Of a DNA stretch of 64,000 nt, positions 10,440 through 24,000 are shown one piece after another (position 1 is the stretch's first letter; every line of letters begins with the position of its first letter). The notes under the pieces are model-generated. The model was not told the DNA's origin and made no database searches. It worked only from the letters and a program-made list of their open reading frames with translations. Position numbers and translations under genes: made by a program. Source of the DNA: Dromaius novaehollandiae (taxonomy: Eukaryota; Chordata; Aves; Casuariiformes; Dromaiidae); the NCBI RefSeq assembly GCF_036370855.1, contig NW_026991398.1:2356001-2420000 (forward strand). Reading direction: 5' to 3'.

Positions 10440-12560
10440 CACAGCTGAGGCTCTGCAGCCCAAATATACACAAGTGCATGCAGCCTGGGGCACAGGCGCA
10501 GGCAGATGGAGATGAACGAGCCAGAAAAGGATGATGTTTTCCTGGATATGGAAACTGCAAATAAGGAGGAACTGATCAGGGATGGGATAGTGTCAGGTTT
10601 TGCTATGGTGACCATGAAAATGTGGAGTCCCAAATCCTGGAGGGAGTGAGGAAGGACAGTAGCAGAGTACAGACCCTGTACTTCAGAGGAGCAGACTTCC
10701 TGGCCTCTTCAGGGGATTTCTGGGGGATGCCATGGGAGGCAGCTCTGAAGGGCCCAGGAGCTCCAGAGAGTCAACAGGTCTTTAAGGACAGACCTGCCAA
10801 GCACAAGGATGGGCCATCCTGATAATCACTAAAGCTAGCCAACACCTTGGGGACCAACTTGACTAAACAGGGACCTCACACCTTAACTCCAGGGTACTAG
10901 GGCAGCATACAGCAGGGGGAAGAAGGGAGAGGCCAAGGAGGAATTTAGAAATATTGTCCAGCATCATAGGCTTGGTGTTAGAGAAGAAAAAGCTCCTCTA
11001 CCATTGACACTTGCAGGGGGACGTCAAGGGCATGAAGATGAGCTGCTACTGCTCCAGTAAGAATCAAAGAATAAAAAGGAAAATGTGGCCTCACTGCTAG
11101 ATGGGACAGGGATTCTTGTAGCAGCAGATGCAGATAGGTCTGAGGAACTCAAGCTCTTGTTAGCTTCTGTTTCCACCAGCAAAGTCTCCCGGGATGTTGT
11201 GCCTTGAGTCAGGACTCCAGAGGAGAAAAACAGCCAGTGGTGGGTGAGGTTAGTGAGGCATTCCTCGTGAGAACTCAAACTACACAGGTCAGTGGGGTTG
11301 GATGGGCTGCATGTGAGGATGCTGTGAGAGCTGGCTGCTGTCACTGCAAGGCCACTCGCTACCATCTTTGAAAGGTTGTGGAGATGGAGTGAAGTCCTAA
11401 TGACTGCATATAGGCAAATGTTGCATCCATCTTCAAAAAAGGCCACAAGGACAACCTGGGGAGCTACAGGCAGTTCAGCCTCACTTTGGTGAGGAGTGAG
11501 TCATGGAAAGAATCCTCTCAGATCACATTTCTGGGCACATGAGGGAGACTCTGCTTGGATGGTCAGAGGGCAGTGATGAATGGGTAGCACTCTTCTTGGA
11601 GGACAGAGAGAACTGCAGCACCATTGATGTCTCCAGGAACTTGTCTCATTTAGCATCTGCACTAGTTACATGCAGGAGGTAACACTCATCATACTTGTGG
11701 ATGACCCCAAACTGGAGGTGGGGGGGGGGGCAGCCATATGCTTGAGAGCTGCCATTCAGAGGGACCTGGACAGGCAGGAGGAATGGGCTGTCAGGAAGCT
11801 CAGGAAATTCAACAAGGACAAATGCTAGGTCTTGCACCTGGGATTAACCAACACCCCACAGTGTTACAGGCTGGAGCCTGAGTGCCTGGGGAGCAGCTCT
11901 GTGGAAAAGGACCTGAAGGTGCTGGGGGACAGAGGCAAAACATGAGCCAGCAGCTTTCCCTGGCAGCAAAGAAGGCCAGAAGCATCGTGGTCTGTCTGAC
12001 CAGGAGCACAGCCAGGAGGTCAAGAGAAATGATGATCGCCTTCCAGTCAGTATTCATTAGACCACCTAGAGAATATTGCATCCAGTTTCGGGTTCCCAGA
12101 ACAAGAGAGAGGCTGATAATTGGGAGCAAATTCGGCTGAGGGTCCTCGCAGTAGTTGGGGAGCTGGAGCACCTGCTCTGTGAGGAAATGGGGCTTGTTCA
12201 GCTTGCAGAAGAGATGGCTTTGCAGGGATCTCATAGCAGCCTTCCAATGGCTACGAGGAGGTCACCTAGAAGATGGAGCCAGGCTCTTCACCAGAGTGCA
12301 GTGGGAGGACAAGAAACAATGGGCATAAGTTGAAAGAAGAGACGTTCATGCAGGACATAAGGAAAAGCTTTTCCACTATGAGGATGGTCAAGATTTGGAA
12401 GTGGTTGCCCAGAGAGGCTGTGCAGTCTCCTGCCTTGGAGGTTTCCAAGACCAGACTGGCTGAAGGCCAGAGCCACCTGGTCTGACCCCAGAGCTGACCC
12501 TGCTGTGAGCAAGGAGATTGGGCTACAGACCTCCTGAGGTCCTCTCCACCTCAATCCCCA
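10440..12560 (+). mobile_element. CR1 LINE remnant, internally deleted (unit A)
   Basis: Plus-strand CR1 ORF2 remnants in order: the IYTSA-type endonuclease start (about 10,465), the linker between EN and RT (10,520-11,010), RT pieces (11,040-11,640, including the frame of FKKGHKDNLGSYRQF near 11,430), and the C-terminal region with the 3' tail (11,650-12,560). Frames are broken repeatedly and a stretch of 10 G at about 11,718-11,727 interrupts one. The same CR1 locus is found in the C unit (42.17-43.69 kb), the B unit (24.50-25.03 kb, opposite strand) and, as the 3' part only, in the D unit (57.8-58.39 kb). It therefore predates the OR duplications. Confidence 0.8.
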
Positions 12561-12564
12561 AGAC

Positions 12565-13120
12565 AGCCCGGATCAATCCTTTACCTCACTTTTAGTTTCC
12601 TGGAGTTTTTTTCTTCCCCCCTTCTCAGTTTGTCTCCTTTACCATCCTGATCCCTTCCCCTACAATCAGCCCACTCCTGCTTACTCCTAACTCATTGGTG
12701 CTGTATTGGTTTCTTTTTTGTTTGTTTCTTTGTCTTTTATTTTCCTTTTGACACAGGAGGAGCTAAAGTTCAGAAGGATCTTGAGGAACTCGGGTGATTT
12801 GGACAACAGGTACCTCATGAAGATTTACAAGAGAAGTGTCAAGTCCCGTGCATAGGCAGGAACAAACCTGTCCATGAGGAGAGGTTGAGGGACCTGGGCT
12901 TCTTTAGCCCGCTGAAGTGCAGGCAAAGGGCAGTAGAATAGGAGCCTGTGACTGCTTGAAGGGTGGTTTCAGGCATGATGGAGCTTTTCTTGGTAGTGGG
13001 AAACAGCATGAGAAGGGGAAAGAGCCACAAACAGTAGCTTGAGAGATTCTGACTGGACTTCAGGTAAAAAGAATGTGACTCCTAGGGTAGTGCTGTGGTG
13101 CAACAGGTCACCCAGAGGGA
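12565..13120 (+). repeat. Second retroelement-like fragment, shared by units A and D
   Basis: Follows the CR1 tail in both A (12,565-13,120) and D (58,515-59,050), with landmarks GATCAATCCTTT and TTTTCTTGGTAGTGGGAAAC. The latter resembles a dispersed avian retroelement whose family I cannot name with certainty. No coding potential. Confidence 0.5.
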
Positions 13121-14625
13121 GTCTGTGATCAGCCCTTGGCTTTGTGTTTCAAGGGAAAGCAAGTGAGGACAGGGAGACATCAGGAGAGGTCGGGAGATCC
13201 TGGGGTGAGAGCAAGGTGGGGAAGCAGGCCGGGTATCTACAGTCTGCAAGGAAACAGGCACAGGTGTGGGAAAGCATAGGATGGCCCGAGGTGGAGATGG
13301 CTGAGTGCCAGCAGAGCTAGGTCTTTGTCCTCTTGGCTATGGCTGGTGTCTCTGACACCGAGGCCCATGAGAAGGCACCATTCCTTAAAGCACTGTGGCC
13401 TTGCTGCCTCCTTGTCCCTTGGGAGCCCAGGAGGTGCCGTATCATGGTCCTGCACTCGGCATTGCACACCCCCACCCGCACACTGTCCCCAGGAAGAGCC
13501 CTGAGCAATGCATGATGGAAAGGATCACCTTGCCCAGGGGCTGGGTGTCAGTGCCTGGCTGCTCTGCTTGACAACACACATCCAGGTTGACTTGGCATCA
13601 CAGCCACCTGCACATTGCCTTTGCCTACCTGCAATCAGGGCCTCCAGCTTTCTGCTCTAATCAGCCCCTGGGGAGACTTTGTTGGTAATTGTCCTCAGTG
13701 GGACCTGTTAACACTCCAAGAAACTTGGGATTTGCTTCTGACTTCAACTTCTTGAGAGGTTTCTTCAGTCTCTTCTCAGCATCTGTGGTTCATGGGCTCA
13801 GCACCAAATACACCCGAGGGGTCATTAAAATGCAAAAAACCCTAAGGGGCCATGACTCTCTGCATAATTTTCTTCAGTTCTTGAAGTCTCATGTGGCTAA
13901 TTGGGAAGCTTTCAGGAGAGTATTGAAATTAGGCAGATTTCAAAGAGCACCTGAAAACAAACGATGTCTGCTTCTTAAGCTTTCTTTATTCTTCAGTTTT
14001 CAGAATAAGCGATACCTACATTCTCCAATTCATACTGACCCACTGGGTCTCCTAATGAAGCCTGGACATACAGGAAAAGCAGTATTTTTGATAAGAGAAA
14101 TGTACGGACAACCTTCCTCCCCACCTCCCCAGCCCTTACAGTTCCCTCATCAGCCACTGGGGACTTAGAGCACTCTGGTTAAAATCTAAGCTTTTTCCTC
14201 TCAGGTCTGTAGCTCAAGGTTACAGCTCATGTGCACCAATTCCCACCTGCCTTCCTTAGCGACTCAGCTGCAAACAGGCACAGAAGGATTTGTCTTAACT
14301 GCAAACAAACAAAATAAAATTTGAAAGTGTCATAAGAAGTAAAAGACACTCCTCAACTGTATGTCAAGTCCAAGCTGCCTCCAGTGAGCTCCACTTCCCA
14401 CAAGACATAACCTTCCTTGAAATGTTTTCAACAGATATATAGGAAAGGATAGACAAGAAGCAGAACAAAGGAGCTGGCTAAAGAGATGCTGAGACTGCTG
14501 AAAGACGAGGCAAGCTTCAGGCTCCCAGAAGCTCAGAGCAGCAACTGGAAAGTTGAGAGGTATCTGAATGATAAAGAGCAAGGGGAGGAGGAATACTGTG
14601 AAACTATGGAAAGTGCATATGTCCA
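13120..14625. other. Duplicated noncoding flank (unit A)
   Basis: Homologous to 43.7-44.8 kb (unit C) and inverted to 23.4-24.5 kb (unit B), and from 13.68 kb also to 59.27-60.23 kb (unit D). Landmarks include CATGGACTCAGCACCAAATA-type sequence (13,792; 44,168; 59,351). The block is AT-richer than the OR 3' flanks. No open frame is preserved in all copies. Confidence 0.65.
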
Positions 14626-17280
14626 GAGAGTCTGATGCAAAGATGATTTTAGAAATGACCAGTTTAATCAGATCATGTGGAAATATGTGAGAGATCACTG
14701 AGATTACGTCCACAGCCTAATAGACAGAGCAGTGGAAACACAAGGTCAAGGGCTGATCAATATTTCTTCTCCCAAGTTCATCACCTTTCCTGAAGATTTC
14801 CACTCTTTCATCAAAGCAAAACATTGACATTAAAATTAGTCAATCATTTGAGCTGATGAAAATGGGCTCATATTTTTGAAATGTTGAAAACAATTCTTCA
14901 CCTTTCCAGGTCAAGCTCAGGTGTCCAGTCACAAGCAGCCAGTGGCACTTGGAGAGGCCCTGGTGTCTCTGAGGGACCTGGCTGGGCCTGGCAGCTCTTG
15001 CAGGGGACCTGCAGGAGACTGGAGCCCCTCGGATCTGCAGATGGAGGCTGGGCATAGAGGGCCAGGGCACCTGCAACGGCACCATCTGTCCATGACCCTG
15101 TGACTGCATCCCACCCCAGCTCTGAAAATCACTTTCCCAGTTCAATAAGAACACAAAGATGTTTCAAAAGCTGAAAGATGTAAGAAAATTTTTTTTTTGC
15201 TTTAGATAATTTATTTAATTCCTTTCTTCTTTCATTTCTATTGACAGTTCCTGAAGATACCTTTTATAATAACGCCTACACTATTAAAAATACTATTTTT
15301 GTGTCTTGCACAAGTCCAGCATCCCTCAAACCACTCCCTGCCCAGAATCTTCCTTGCCATATCTCGCTCTTTGCACACAGTGAGTTGTAGCGTGAGGTGT
15401 CACCTGCTCACAGCTGATAGAGGAAAGCAGGCTGACCAGCTTCAATAAAATGCTTTTGTTATCGATGGCCTAATTTGCACAAATCTCAATGTACCTGTGT
15501 TACAGTAACATCTTAAAGGAGTCCCTACACATCTAGCCACTCTCCCTTTTCATTCTCTGTATGGTCATGAAGTGTGACTCCATTTCAGGTGACAACAGGG
15601 ATGGGAATTATCTGATCTGATGTTGGACGCCTGCAGTGCAGATGTCTCTGGGTAATCCAGTTGTCTGGACTTCCCTTTCTAGTCAGTGGAAAGAAAAAAG
15701 TTGTCCCACTGAGAGGTCTGGAGATGCTTCTCCTGGTGACCAGCTAATGCTCCAGAAAGGTTCTCATGGTTCCTGGGTCACATTTCCTAGCACCACATGG
15801 GAACACAGCTACACAGGGCATCTCAGGCAGCAGTGGCCTCTGTATGTATCTCTAAAGGCCTGAATGTAAAGTTCCCGTCATTGGGTGAAATCTGTGTCAT
15901 GAATAGCTCTGTGCAAGAACTGAAACAAATCTTTGTCTTCAGAACTTCAGACATATCAATTCTAATGCATAATTTCTTTCCTTCTGATTGGCAGCACCAT
16001 ATGTATACACTACAGTAATTACTCTGCATGAATGTATATATTTATATAAATGTACAGTTATTCAATGTGATCAATTTCCTACCAACACTCTGAATGGAAA
16101 AACCTTGTTCTGAGAAACTACTGTATTCAAATTGACATGTCTCCTCTCCCTTCTTCTGCCTCTCTGTCCTCTCTTCCTCTGCCTAGTCTCTCTTTACAGA
16201 GGCCTCATGGCCCCTCTGTCCTCCAGGGAAGTCTCCTGGGGGATCCTGCCAAGCAGATCCTGAATGTGCTGAATCACTCCCAGAATGTCACCCAGACTGC
16301 TGTGTTTTCTTGTCCTTCCTACAAGGTCTTGACTGGCTCATCACCTGCTCCAAGGAAAAGCCCTGTGCACTCCAGCCACCCCTTTGCACAGAGCACACCT
16401 GCACCTCCTCGCCACCCCAGCCTGCCTTCCCCAGGAGCCCAGTTTCATGAGGACAAGAAGAGAATCACACCACCTCTCATCCCACCAGAGATGATATACG
16501 AGCAGGAGGATGGGGAGAGGCAGGCAAAGGGGACATGGCTGCAGTGCTGATTGTGAGGTCACTTCCACTGCAGCTGCCTGATTGGCCCTCAGCAGATGTG
16601 CTGGCCAGCAGGCTTTGTGATGTCACCCAGTGCCTCAGTGAGCCCACCCAGCAGAAGTGACTGCCCTGGGGAGGGGCGGGAGGAGGTGATGCAGGTGACA
16701 GGGACCCATCTGGGTGCTGATTGTGAGGGTACCTCTGCTGCAGCCACCCCACCACCCTACAGCCGTCAGGCAGGCAGGCATGGCTCACGGCCACCCTGCT
16801 CAGGACTTGCCCTGTGGAGCAGATCTGCCACCAAGCAGTGCACAGCTCCTCGCCCAGATCTCCTCCAAGTCCAGTGTGCTGCCCCTGTGGACCAGAGACA
16901 CCATGGACATTATCTGGAGGCTTCCTTTGGCAGCTCAACCTTCCCAAAGTAGTGTGTGATGTATTAATACCAGTCAGAGGGGTATTTTATAGTGTGCTAC
17001 CAAGAAGGAACCATCTTGCAAGCTCCAATGTACAGTTTGATGATGGGTGGGTTAGATGAACTGTGCAAGGCCTGCTGCAAGACCTCTGGACCACTCTAAA
17101 AGGAACTGACCCTCACTTGCTTTTATCCACACCTCACTGCCAAGAGGGCACCTTTGTCCAAATTAGCCTCAGATCCACACTTGGGATTTCATCTCACAGG
17201 GAGTTCACTTGCAAAGAAGAGTCCACAAGTGAGCTAAGACCCAGGCTGTGCCCGAAGTGATTGGGCAGGAGGTTCGGAAC
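14625..17280 (-). repeat. Right arm of inverted repeat IR2
   Basis: Reverse-complement partner of 2,345-4,485, with several hundred bases of net indel difference. It encloses the complete OR-A unit between the two arms. The portion 14.88-15.12 kb recurs in direct orientation at 60.50-60.75 kb next to the OR-D unit. Between 16,540 and 16,750 there are one or two copies of the TGAGGTCACTT minisatellite unit. No coding sequence is recognised. Confidence 0.8.
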
Positions 17281-18230
17281 CTGCAGGCCTCAATCAGCTC
17301 AGTGACACATTACAGAATGTGCTCAGCTGAGTTGGACACCTGATCTGTCAGGTCAGAAATGACTGCCTTAGAGCAGAGAGGAGCATGTGGAAAGGCGAGG
17401 AACATAATTCTGAGGGGGCTTGCAAGTTATCTGCACAAAACAACTTCAGCTGTGCAAGCTGGTTCTCAGCTATGACCCCTGAAGTATTTCCTGCTGACTT
17501 GCAGGAAAGTGCTTGAGCATCACGACTCACTGTGGTCTCCATCTGGGAGAAGTGGTTTTAAAGACCAATTATCTTCTGAAGAAATACTTTGTCTTTGGAA
17601 GTTTCCCTTGTTTTTCCCATTTTAAAAGCTAATGACTGTGGCACTGCCACGTTAAAGAGCGCCTCTGAGTGCTCCACTGTGGCAAGACATTTTCCATGTA
17701 ACCGTGTGGGTGAAAAAAGTCCCACACGATCCAAACTGCTCTCTGCGGCCTCCTGCTAGATGTCAGCCCCTGGATGTCTGGTGTCAGAGCCCAGAGCAGT
17801 GCGCAGGGTGCAGGGAGCAGCAGAGAGACCTGAAGCAGCTTGGCCTTTGGCAGGAAGAGCTCAGGACCCTCTCTCCAGATATATTTCACTGGATTGGAGA
17901 GGGGGTTAATCAGAAGGTTAGATAAGGGCTAATTGGGGGATACTACTTCATTATAAGCAAAGAGTTTCTAGGGTCCTGGCGCATAAGAAAAGAGTGCCTG
18001 CACCAATTATGCATATGGGTCATATCCCCCCTTAGCCTTTGCTAATAGGAGAGGGAGGCAACTGCAGTGCCTCTAGCCTAAAAAAAACACCTGTGGTTAG
18101 ACAGATCCCAGAGGTGATAACTTCAAAAATCTCCAACAAGGAACCCTTTCTGAAACACGACCTCTTGTACTCCAAACACTCTGAACTCCATATTTCTATG
18201 TATTTCAAAGTCTGTGTGGGATGTCTGGCT
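17280..18230. other. Interval with no recognised feature
   Basis: Not obviously repeated elsewhere in the window. The longest frames (about 60-90 codons) show no known motif. It lies between the two inverted-repeat systems, so it may be original single-copy sequence. Confidence 0.5.
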
Positions 18231-19339
18231 GCAGATCCTGGCAAGAGCTGAGGAAACTCAAGGCCTGAACCTCAGCGCACAGAAGGCAGCAGGCTGCCAG
18301 CATCCCTGGCTTTCGCCACCAGGGCAGCCTGGGCCTTGCGAGCCAAGTCACCTCCTCCCCTCCAAGGGCTCCCCCAGCTCCCCAGCCTGGCAGCACTCCC
18401 CACGCACAGCATTGCTCTCTCCAGACACCTCCTCCCACGCAGAGCAGCACCAAGACACTGGGGCCACCACTCGTTCCCACCACAGGGCACCCCACCACTG
18501 TGACACACCACACCACCTGCCCCTCGCCTCATAGACGGTTGCCAGCCAACATGTGCCTCTGCATCAGAGACACACAGGGGACAGGACTAGACGTGGCAGC
18601 AGCCAGGGGACACACAAGGGCCCCAAAACACACAAAGGCCACCTCTCCAGCCCTTCCATTTGCTTCTAGTCCTCCAAGGCCTTGCAGCAGGGAATTCCTC
18701 TGCACATCCACAGCCCTGGTCCTCTTCACTTCCCACCTCCAGCAAGCAGAGTGGAAGTGCTCTCACAGGGGCTCAGCAGGACAGCTCTTGCCTCTCTTTT
18801 TGCCTCAACTTCTCTGGACAGAAGGCCTCTGTACGCATGTGGCCCAGGCCTTTTGGGTGGGGGGGACATTCTGTCTGTCTCCTGCTAGAGCCTTTGCAGC
18901 CATCTGATAGGTGCCACACAGGCAAGCGTGGCACTCAGGATGGTGCAGCCCACAGAAGAGGGGTTTGCTCTGGGGTGCTCCCCAAGAGTTCAGGAACCCT
19001 GGTGGCACCATGGCTGGAGTCACCACACTGTGCAGTTGCTGTAGCCTAGTGGCACACCCTCCAACGACCCCATGATCACTAAACAAACCTAGTCAGCAAA
19101 GGGGAAGTGACACCACAGACTCACACCACAGGCATCTAGGTACTGTGGAATTCTCCACTGAAGGACTTGTTGATGTGCGTACTGTTATCGACTGAGTATG
19201 GTTGTCTGTTGAGTATACATACTGTTGTCAACTGAGCACTGGGTTGTCTCTTGGTATGCCTGTTGGTATTGACTGGGGCCATACAGCTGTTGTGTAACCG
19301 TGGTCTGGCATTGTTTTACTGGATGATGAACTAAGCCCG

Positions 19340-19960
19340 AGGCTCCTGCTGGCCTATCAGCTTCTCACCCAGAAGGCACCTCACAGGCACCTTTACAGCC
19401 AGGTGCCTGCTGCAGCCCTGGAGGCTGCTGGGACAGGAGGGACCTCAGAGTCAGTTCCCAGCCAGGGGCCAGCTGCTGGCCTGCCAGCTGCTCTGTCTGC
19501 AGTGACCTCACAAGGGACTTCCCAGGCAGGGGCCTGCTGCTGGCCTATCAGGGACTCAGAAGGAGATGACCTCACAGTCCCCTTCACAGCCATGTGCCTG
19601 TCACTGGCCTACAAGTCTCTGAGACAGCAGTTACCGCACGATAACTTTCCCAGCCATGAGCCCAATCCTGGCTTATCAGCTGCTCAGGCAGAGTGATCTC
19701 CAAAGCACAGATCCCAGCCATGGACCTGCTGCTGTTCCATTAACTGCTCAGGCAGAAGTGACCTCACAGGCACCTTTCCAGCCACAGCTCTGCTGCTGTC
19801 CAATCAGGTAATCGGTCACAAATGACCTCATCATCAACATCCAAGCCTTGCTCCTGCTGCTGGCCTATCAGCTACTCCACCACAAGTGACCTCACCATTA
19901 ACAGCTGAGCCACAGGTCTCCTGCTGGCCTGGCAGCTACTGACCAAGAGCTGACCTGGCA
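19340..19960 (+). repeat. Degenerate minisatellite, unit about 60 bases (array 2)
   Basis: Plus-strand units with the core CTGCTGCTGGCCTATCAG, then CTCAGGCAGAAGTGACCTCA, then a variable CAGCCATGTGCCTG. About nine to ten imperfect units are visible. It is the reverse complement of the array at 0.74-1.98 kb. It is absent from the corresponding place in the right IR1 arm, so it was gained in, or lost from, one arm. Confidence 0.72.
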
Positions 19961-20539
19961 CTGGGGATCTCCTGGCCCAGCTCTCGCAGACAGCCGTGAC
20001 CTCCCTGCCCACAGCCCGGCCACGCGGCTATTGCCGCCTGCAGCTGCCCCTGCCTCCCCCAGGGCTCAGCCAGCTCCTGAGCAGCCACCCGGACTCGCCC
20101 CGGGGCCTTGCAACGATCACAGTGCAGCAAAACACCCATTACGCACCAGTTACTGCCCCAAGAGAACATCAGCTTCTGCCTAGGCAGCACCTACACCTGG
20201 CCCATGAAACTTAGCAATTGCAGAAAGGCCTGCAAGTCATTCTGGGCAACATCTCCTAACAGCAGGATTGCATGGGAGCAGCGACCATGGAGCTGGAGAC
20301 AGCAGGGCCTCATGTCCCAGCCACAGGGAGAAGCCTTCCCACAACTCCCAAGTCTGCTTCCTGCCCCAGTGCTGAACACCCCCAGCAAATCCTCCACACC
20401 CCCAGGACAACAAGCACTCTCCTGCTTGGGGCGCTGACACTCTGAGACACGGGGAAGGACTGCGGCCAGGGCATCCCAGCGGGTGGAACCAGCAGAGCCG
20501 GGATTCAGCAGCTCTGCAGCCCGGCCTGGGAACAGGGCT

Positions 20540-21070
20540 CATGACCTCGGCCTCCTCCCCTTGCCAGCCAATTGGAGGGCAGCACTGGGGGTGATGCCAT
20601 GGCAACACCGCAGCCCTCTGTGACTGGGCTGGCAGGCCCTCCCCTCCCCTCCCCCTTGCGTCGTGGGGCTCCATGTTGTGGGCGGCAGCTGGGGTGTGGT
20701 GGGGTGCAGCGGGGCCTGGGGGCATCCCATCGCCATGTGCCTGGGCAGTGCGGGGCCCTGGGGCCCGGCTGCTGCCCCGCAGGGTCTGGGCTCTGCTGCA
20801 GGGGCCCCACAGGGCTCCTGGCTGCCCTGCGCCTGGGGACCATGCCAGGTGCGCAGGAGCAGCCCCGGGGCTGGTGCTGGTGCCGGCCCTGGCGCCAGTG
20901 CGGGGGCCCTGGGCATGGCTGGGGTGCCAGAACCTGTGGACAGGGCCCTCTGCCCCCGGGCAGGGCAGGGCAGGGCAGCATCCACCCGCCCCTTCGGCCC
21001 CACTGGGACCCTACAACAGGGCTGTCACGGCAGCCCCCACCCTGTGCAGCCATCCCCCCCCAGCCTGAGA
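20540..21070 (-). repeat. GC-rich duplicon block, copy 1
   Basis: Very GC-rich segment, inverted counterpart of 47.72-48.25 kb and, partly, of 63.5-64.0 kb. It contains CCAATTGG near 20,570. Long overlapping frames on both strands (up to 279 codons beginning at 20,663) reflect base composition and are not in the same frame in the other copies, so I do not call a gene. Confidence 0.6.
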
Positions 21071-24000
21071 TACACAGCCCTTTTTGCCGTTAACAGTCTC
21101 TGTGTGACCCCTCAGGAAGGAGCTCCCAAAGCCCTTACCCTCAGTGCAGAGCTGCAGGAGTGCTGGGAACAAGGAACTGCGGTCTGGGCTGATGGTGTTG
21201 GTCCATCAGTCCTCCATCTTGCTTGTCCTCTTGCCCTCAGCTTGTCTCTCCAGCCAAGGAGGAAGAACACTCTTCCCATCTCATCACCCAAAACTCCTCT
21301 CCAACATGTCCCTACTCTTCTGCCTGTTGGTGAGGGGTCCCAGCACAGCTCTCATCCCTTCTCCTTGTCACAGAGTGGCTCCAAAGGGCAGCAGTGGAGA
21401 GTGCACAAGTGGTGCCCAGCAGCAACCAGGCCTCTCAGAGAAGTGAGAGCACTGCTGTGGCATCAGGGAGACCTCCCTGTGATGCAGCACATCCCACTGT
21501 GACCTCAGCTCATGTCATCTGGGGGATCAGGACGTCACTGCCATGGAGATGGCACAGCCAGGGAGAGAGCAGAGAGAGATTTCCTCTAACATCCTGGAAA
21601 GCAGTCACCTCCCTTCACCCCAGTCATTTTCCAGAACTTGCTGATAAATCCTTCAGGAATGTCTCCAGATGGTGGCAAAGGCTGTGAAATATCTCAAATG
21701 GGGCACTGGAGAAGTCACTTCCACAACCCTGCACTGACAGGTCTCTGCACAGGGCAGACCTGTGTGGGAATCCACGGCTTCAAGGCTGGTTTAAAGTTTG
21801 GCATTTTTCAAAGCCAGGATCAAAGTCATGTGGAATGAAACAGCATAAAGTGTGGCCTTTGGCTGAGATGCTTTGGTGAGCCTCAAAACTGCTTTCTGCT
21901 GTGGGTCGCTCTTTTTGTCAAAGTAGGATAACATGGGAGAGGACATGGCCTTCCTCCTTTAGGCACCAAAGTTTTTAAAAATCCACCACAAGGTTTCTCC
22001 ATCTGCAATGCTTAAGATAGAGAGGATATGCCAGAGAAGGGTAAATATGCCCTTAACGCACATCATCCATGGGGCTTTCTCCAGGACCCTGGTCCCTGCC
22101 AGGCTCCAAAGCCATGGGCCAGCCCAGGTAGAAAATTTGGGGGTTTTCCATTTCGCATGAATTTTGTCCTGCATTCCTTTTGGCTGAGCCTGGGGAAAGC
22201 TGTTTCTCATCTTTGATGTGAGTTTCTCCATGGGCTTTTCTGTGTCACCTCAAGGTAGTGCTTCTCCCTTGCATACATTCGCTTGCACCCTGGACCCTCT
22301 CCAGGACATTGTCACACTTGGGGGATGTGCAGTCCTGGCACCCTGCATACCCCACAGTTTTGACTCTGGGCGTCTCAGGACATGCCCACACACTGCAGTG
22401 CTGCTGTCCAGGCTCCAGTGCAGAGCCTGTAAGGTGGTGCAGTGCCTCAGGACCTGCATTTGGGATCATTCAGAAGCTTGTGAGGTGACCAGCTCCCACC
22501 TCTGCAGCTGCTGAAGCTTGAGAACATCCCTACAACCAGTCTTCCTGCCCTTCCTAGTGTTGGCACAGTCCCAGGGTGACTCATGCAGAAGGGAGACTCC
22601 ATCCCCCTTGAATACTGTCAGAGATGGGGCTTTCCAAGTCATTGCAAAAGGAAGGACTCATTTACTTCTTTGAGTTGCTTATCCAGCCCGTGGCACGCCC
22701 TTCGTGACACTGTGAGCCCTGCTGTGCACCCTGAGGTCTCTGCCCTTTCTCTGCCCTGTCTCCTGGGTGTCTGCCCAAAGTCTTGCCAGTGCACCAGGGC
22801 CATGGGAAGTGTTGCTTTAGAGAGCTCACTTGAAGCTATGACATGTCGTGGAGCTGAAGACCTGACAGAGGCTTGTCTGGGACGTGGTCATGCTCCCAAA
22901 CCCCCTCCTGCTCCTGGTCGGAGGGGCCAGGAAGGTCCCAGGATTGAGAGCAGTGGGTTTGGTGTGGGTGGGCTGGGTTTCCCTTGACATGCCTGAGTCC
23001 TGCCTGGGTTGTCTGAGTGTCCAGAAAAATCCCTCCTCTCCGGGGGCTTGCAAAGAGTGTTTTCCAGACTTCTGTACAGAAACACAGCCTGGTCCAAGAT
23101 GCCCAAGAGCAGCACAGCCCCCAGCATGCTGCAGGACCCCCAGGAGCTGTATGGCTCTCTCCTCTTTTTCCACATGTCCTGATTACATTAACAATTTCTA
23201 ACATCCCTTTACAGCACCCTATCCGGGCACTGTAACACTGTAACTCCTTCCATTACTCTTTGTTCATTCCCATACTGCGCTGCTGATTTGCACTGTGGGG
23301 AGTTTAAAACTTGTTCGTCTGGGCAAGTCCTTCCTTCTGTTTCTATCTAGCATTTCCTATCTATCCAAAACATTTCTAGCCAGGCTATCCCTTGTGGAAA
23401 GGGGACCTCACTGGAGGAAGCTTGGACTTAGCATACAGTTGAGGAGTGTAATTAATTTTAGGAAACCATAGCGTGCCTTTTTTTTTTTTTTTAATCCCTT
23501 CTGGCTTGCAATGAAGAAAAATTCTTCTGTGTCTATTTGCAGCTTGTTCTCTAAGGAAAGCAGGTGGGAAGTGGGGCATATGAGCTGTAACCTTCATTTG
23601 CAGACTTCAGTGGAGAAAGGTTTGACTTTAACAGGAGTGATGCAAGTCCCAGGTGGCTGATGAGAGAAATGGCAAGTTTAAGGAGATGGGGAAGAAGATT
23701 GTCCATACAGCGTCTGACGTCTGGGACACTGCTTTTCCTGCATGTCCACACTTCATTAGGAGACACTCTGGATCTATATCATTTGGAGAATGTTGCTGTC
23801 ACTTATTGTGAAAGCTGAATAAGAATACTAATCCTAAAAACCTTTAAAAGCAGGGATCCCTTTACACTACGTTCTAACTGAAGTCACTGTCTTTCAGCTA
23901 CACTGATGAAACCAATTAGCTGTACATTACTTGAAGAAAATTACAGGGAGAGACGTGGTTCATCAGGGCTTTTTGCATTGTAATGAGCCCCATGGTGTAT

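Noticed and set aside
20663..21502. 279-codon frame in GC-rich DNA
   Set aside because: Low-complexity Gly/Ala/Pro translation, overlapping long frames on both strands, and not maintained in the copies at 47.7-48.2 and 63.5-64.0 kb.
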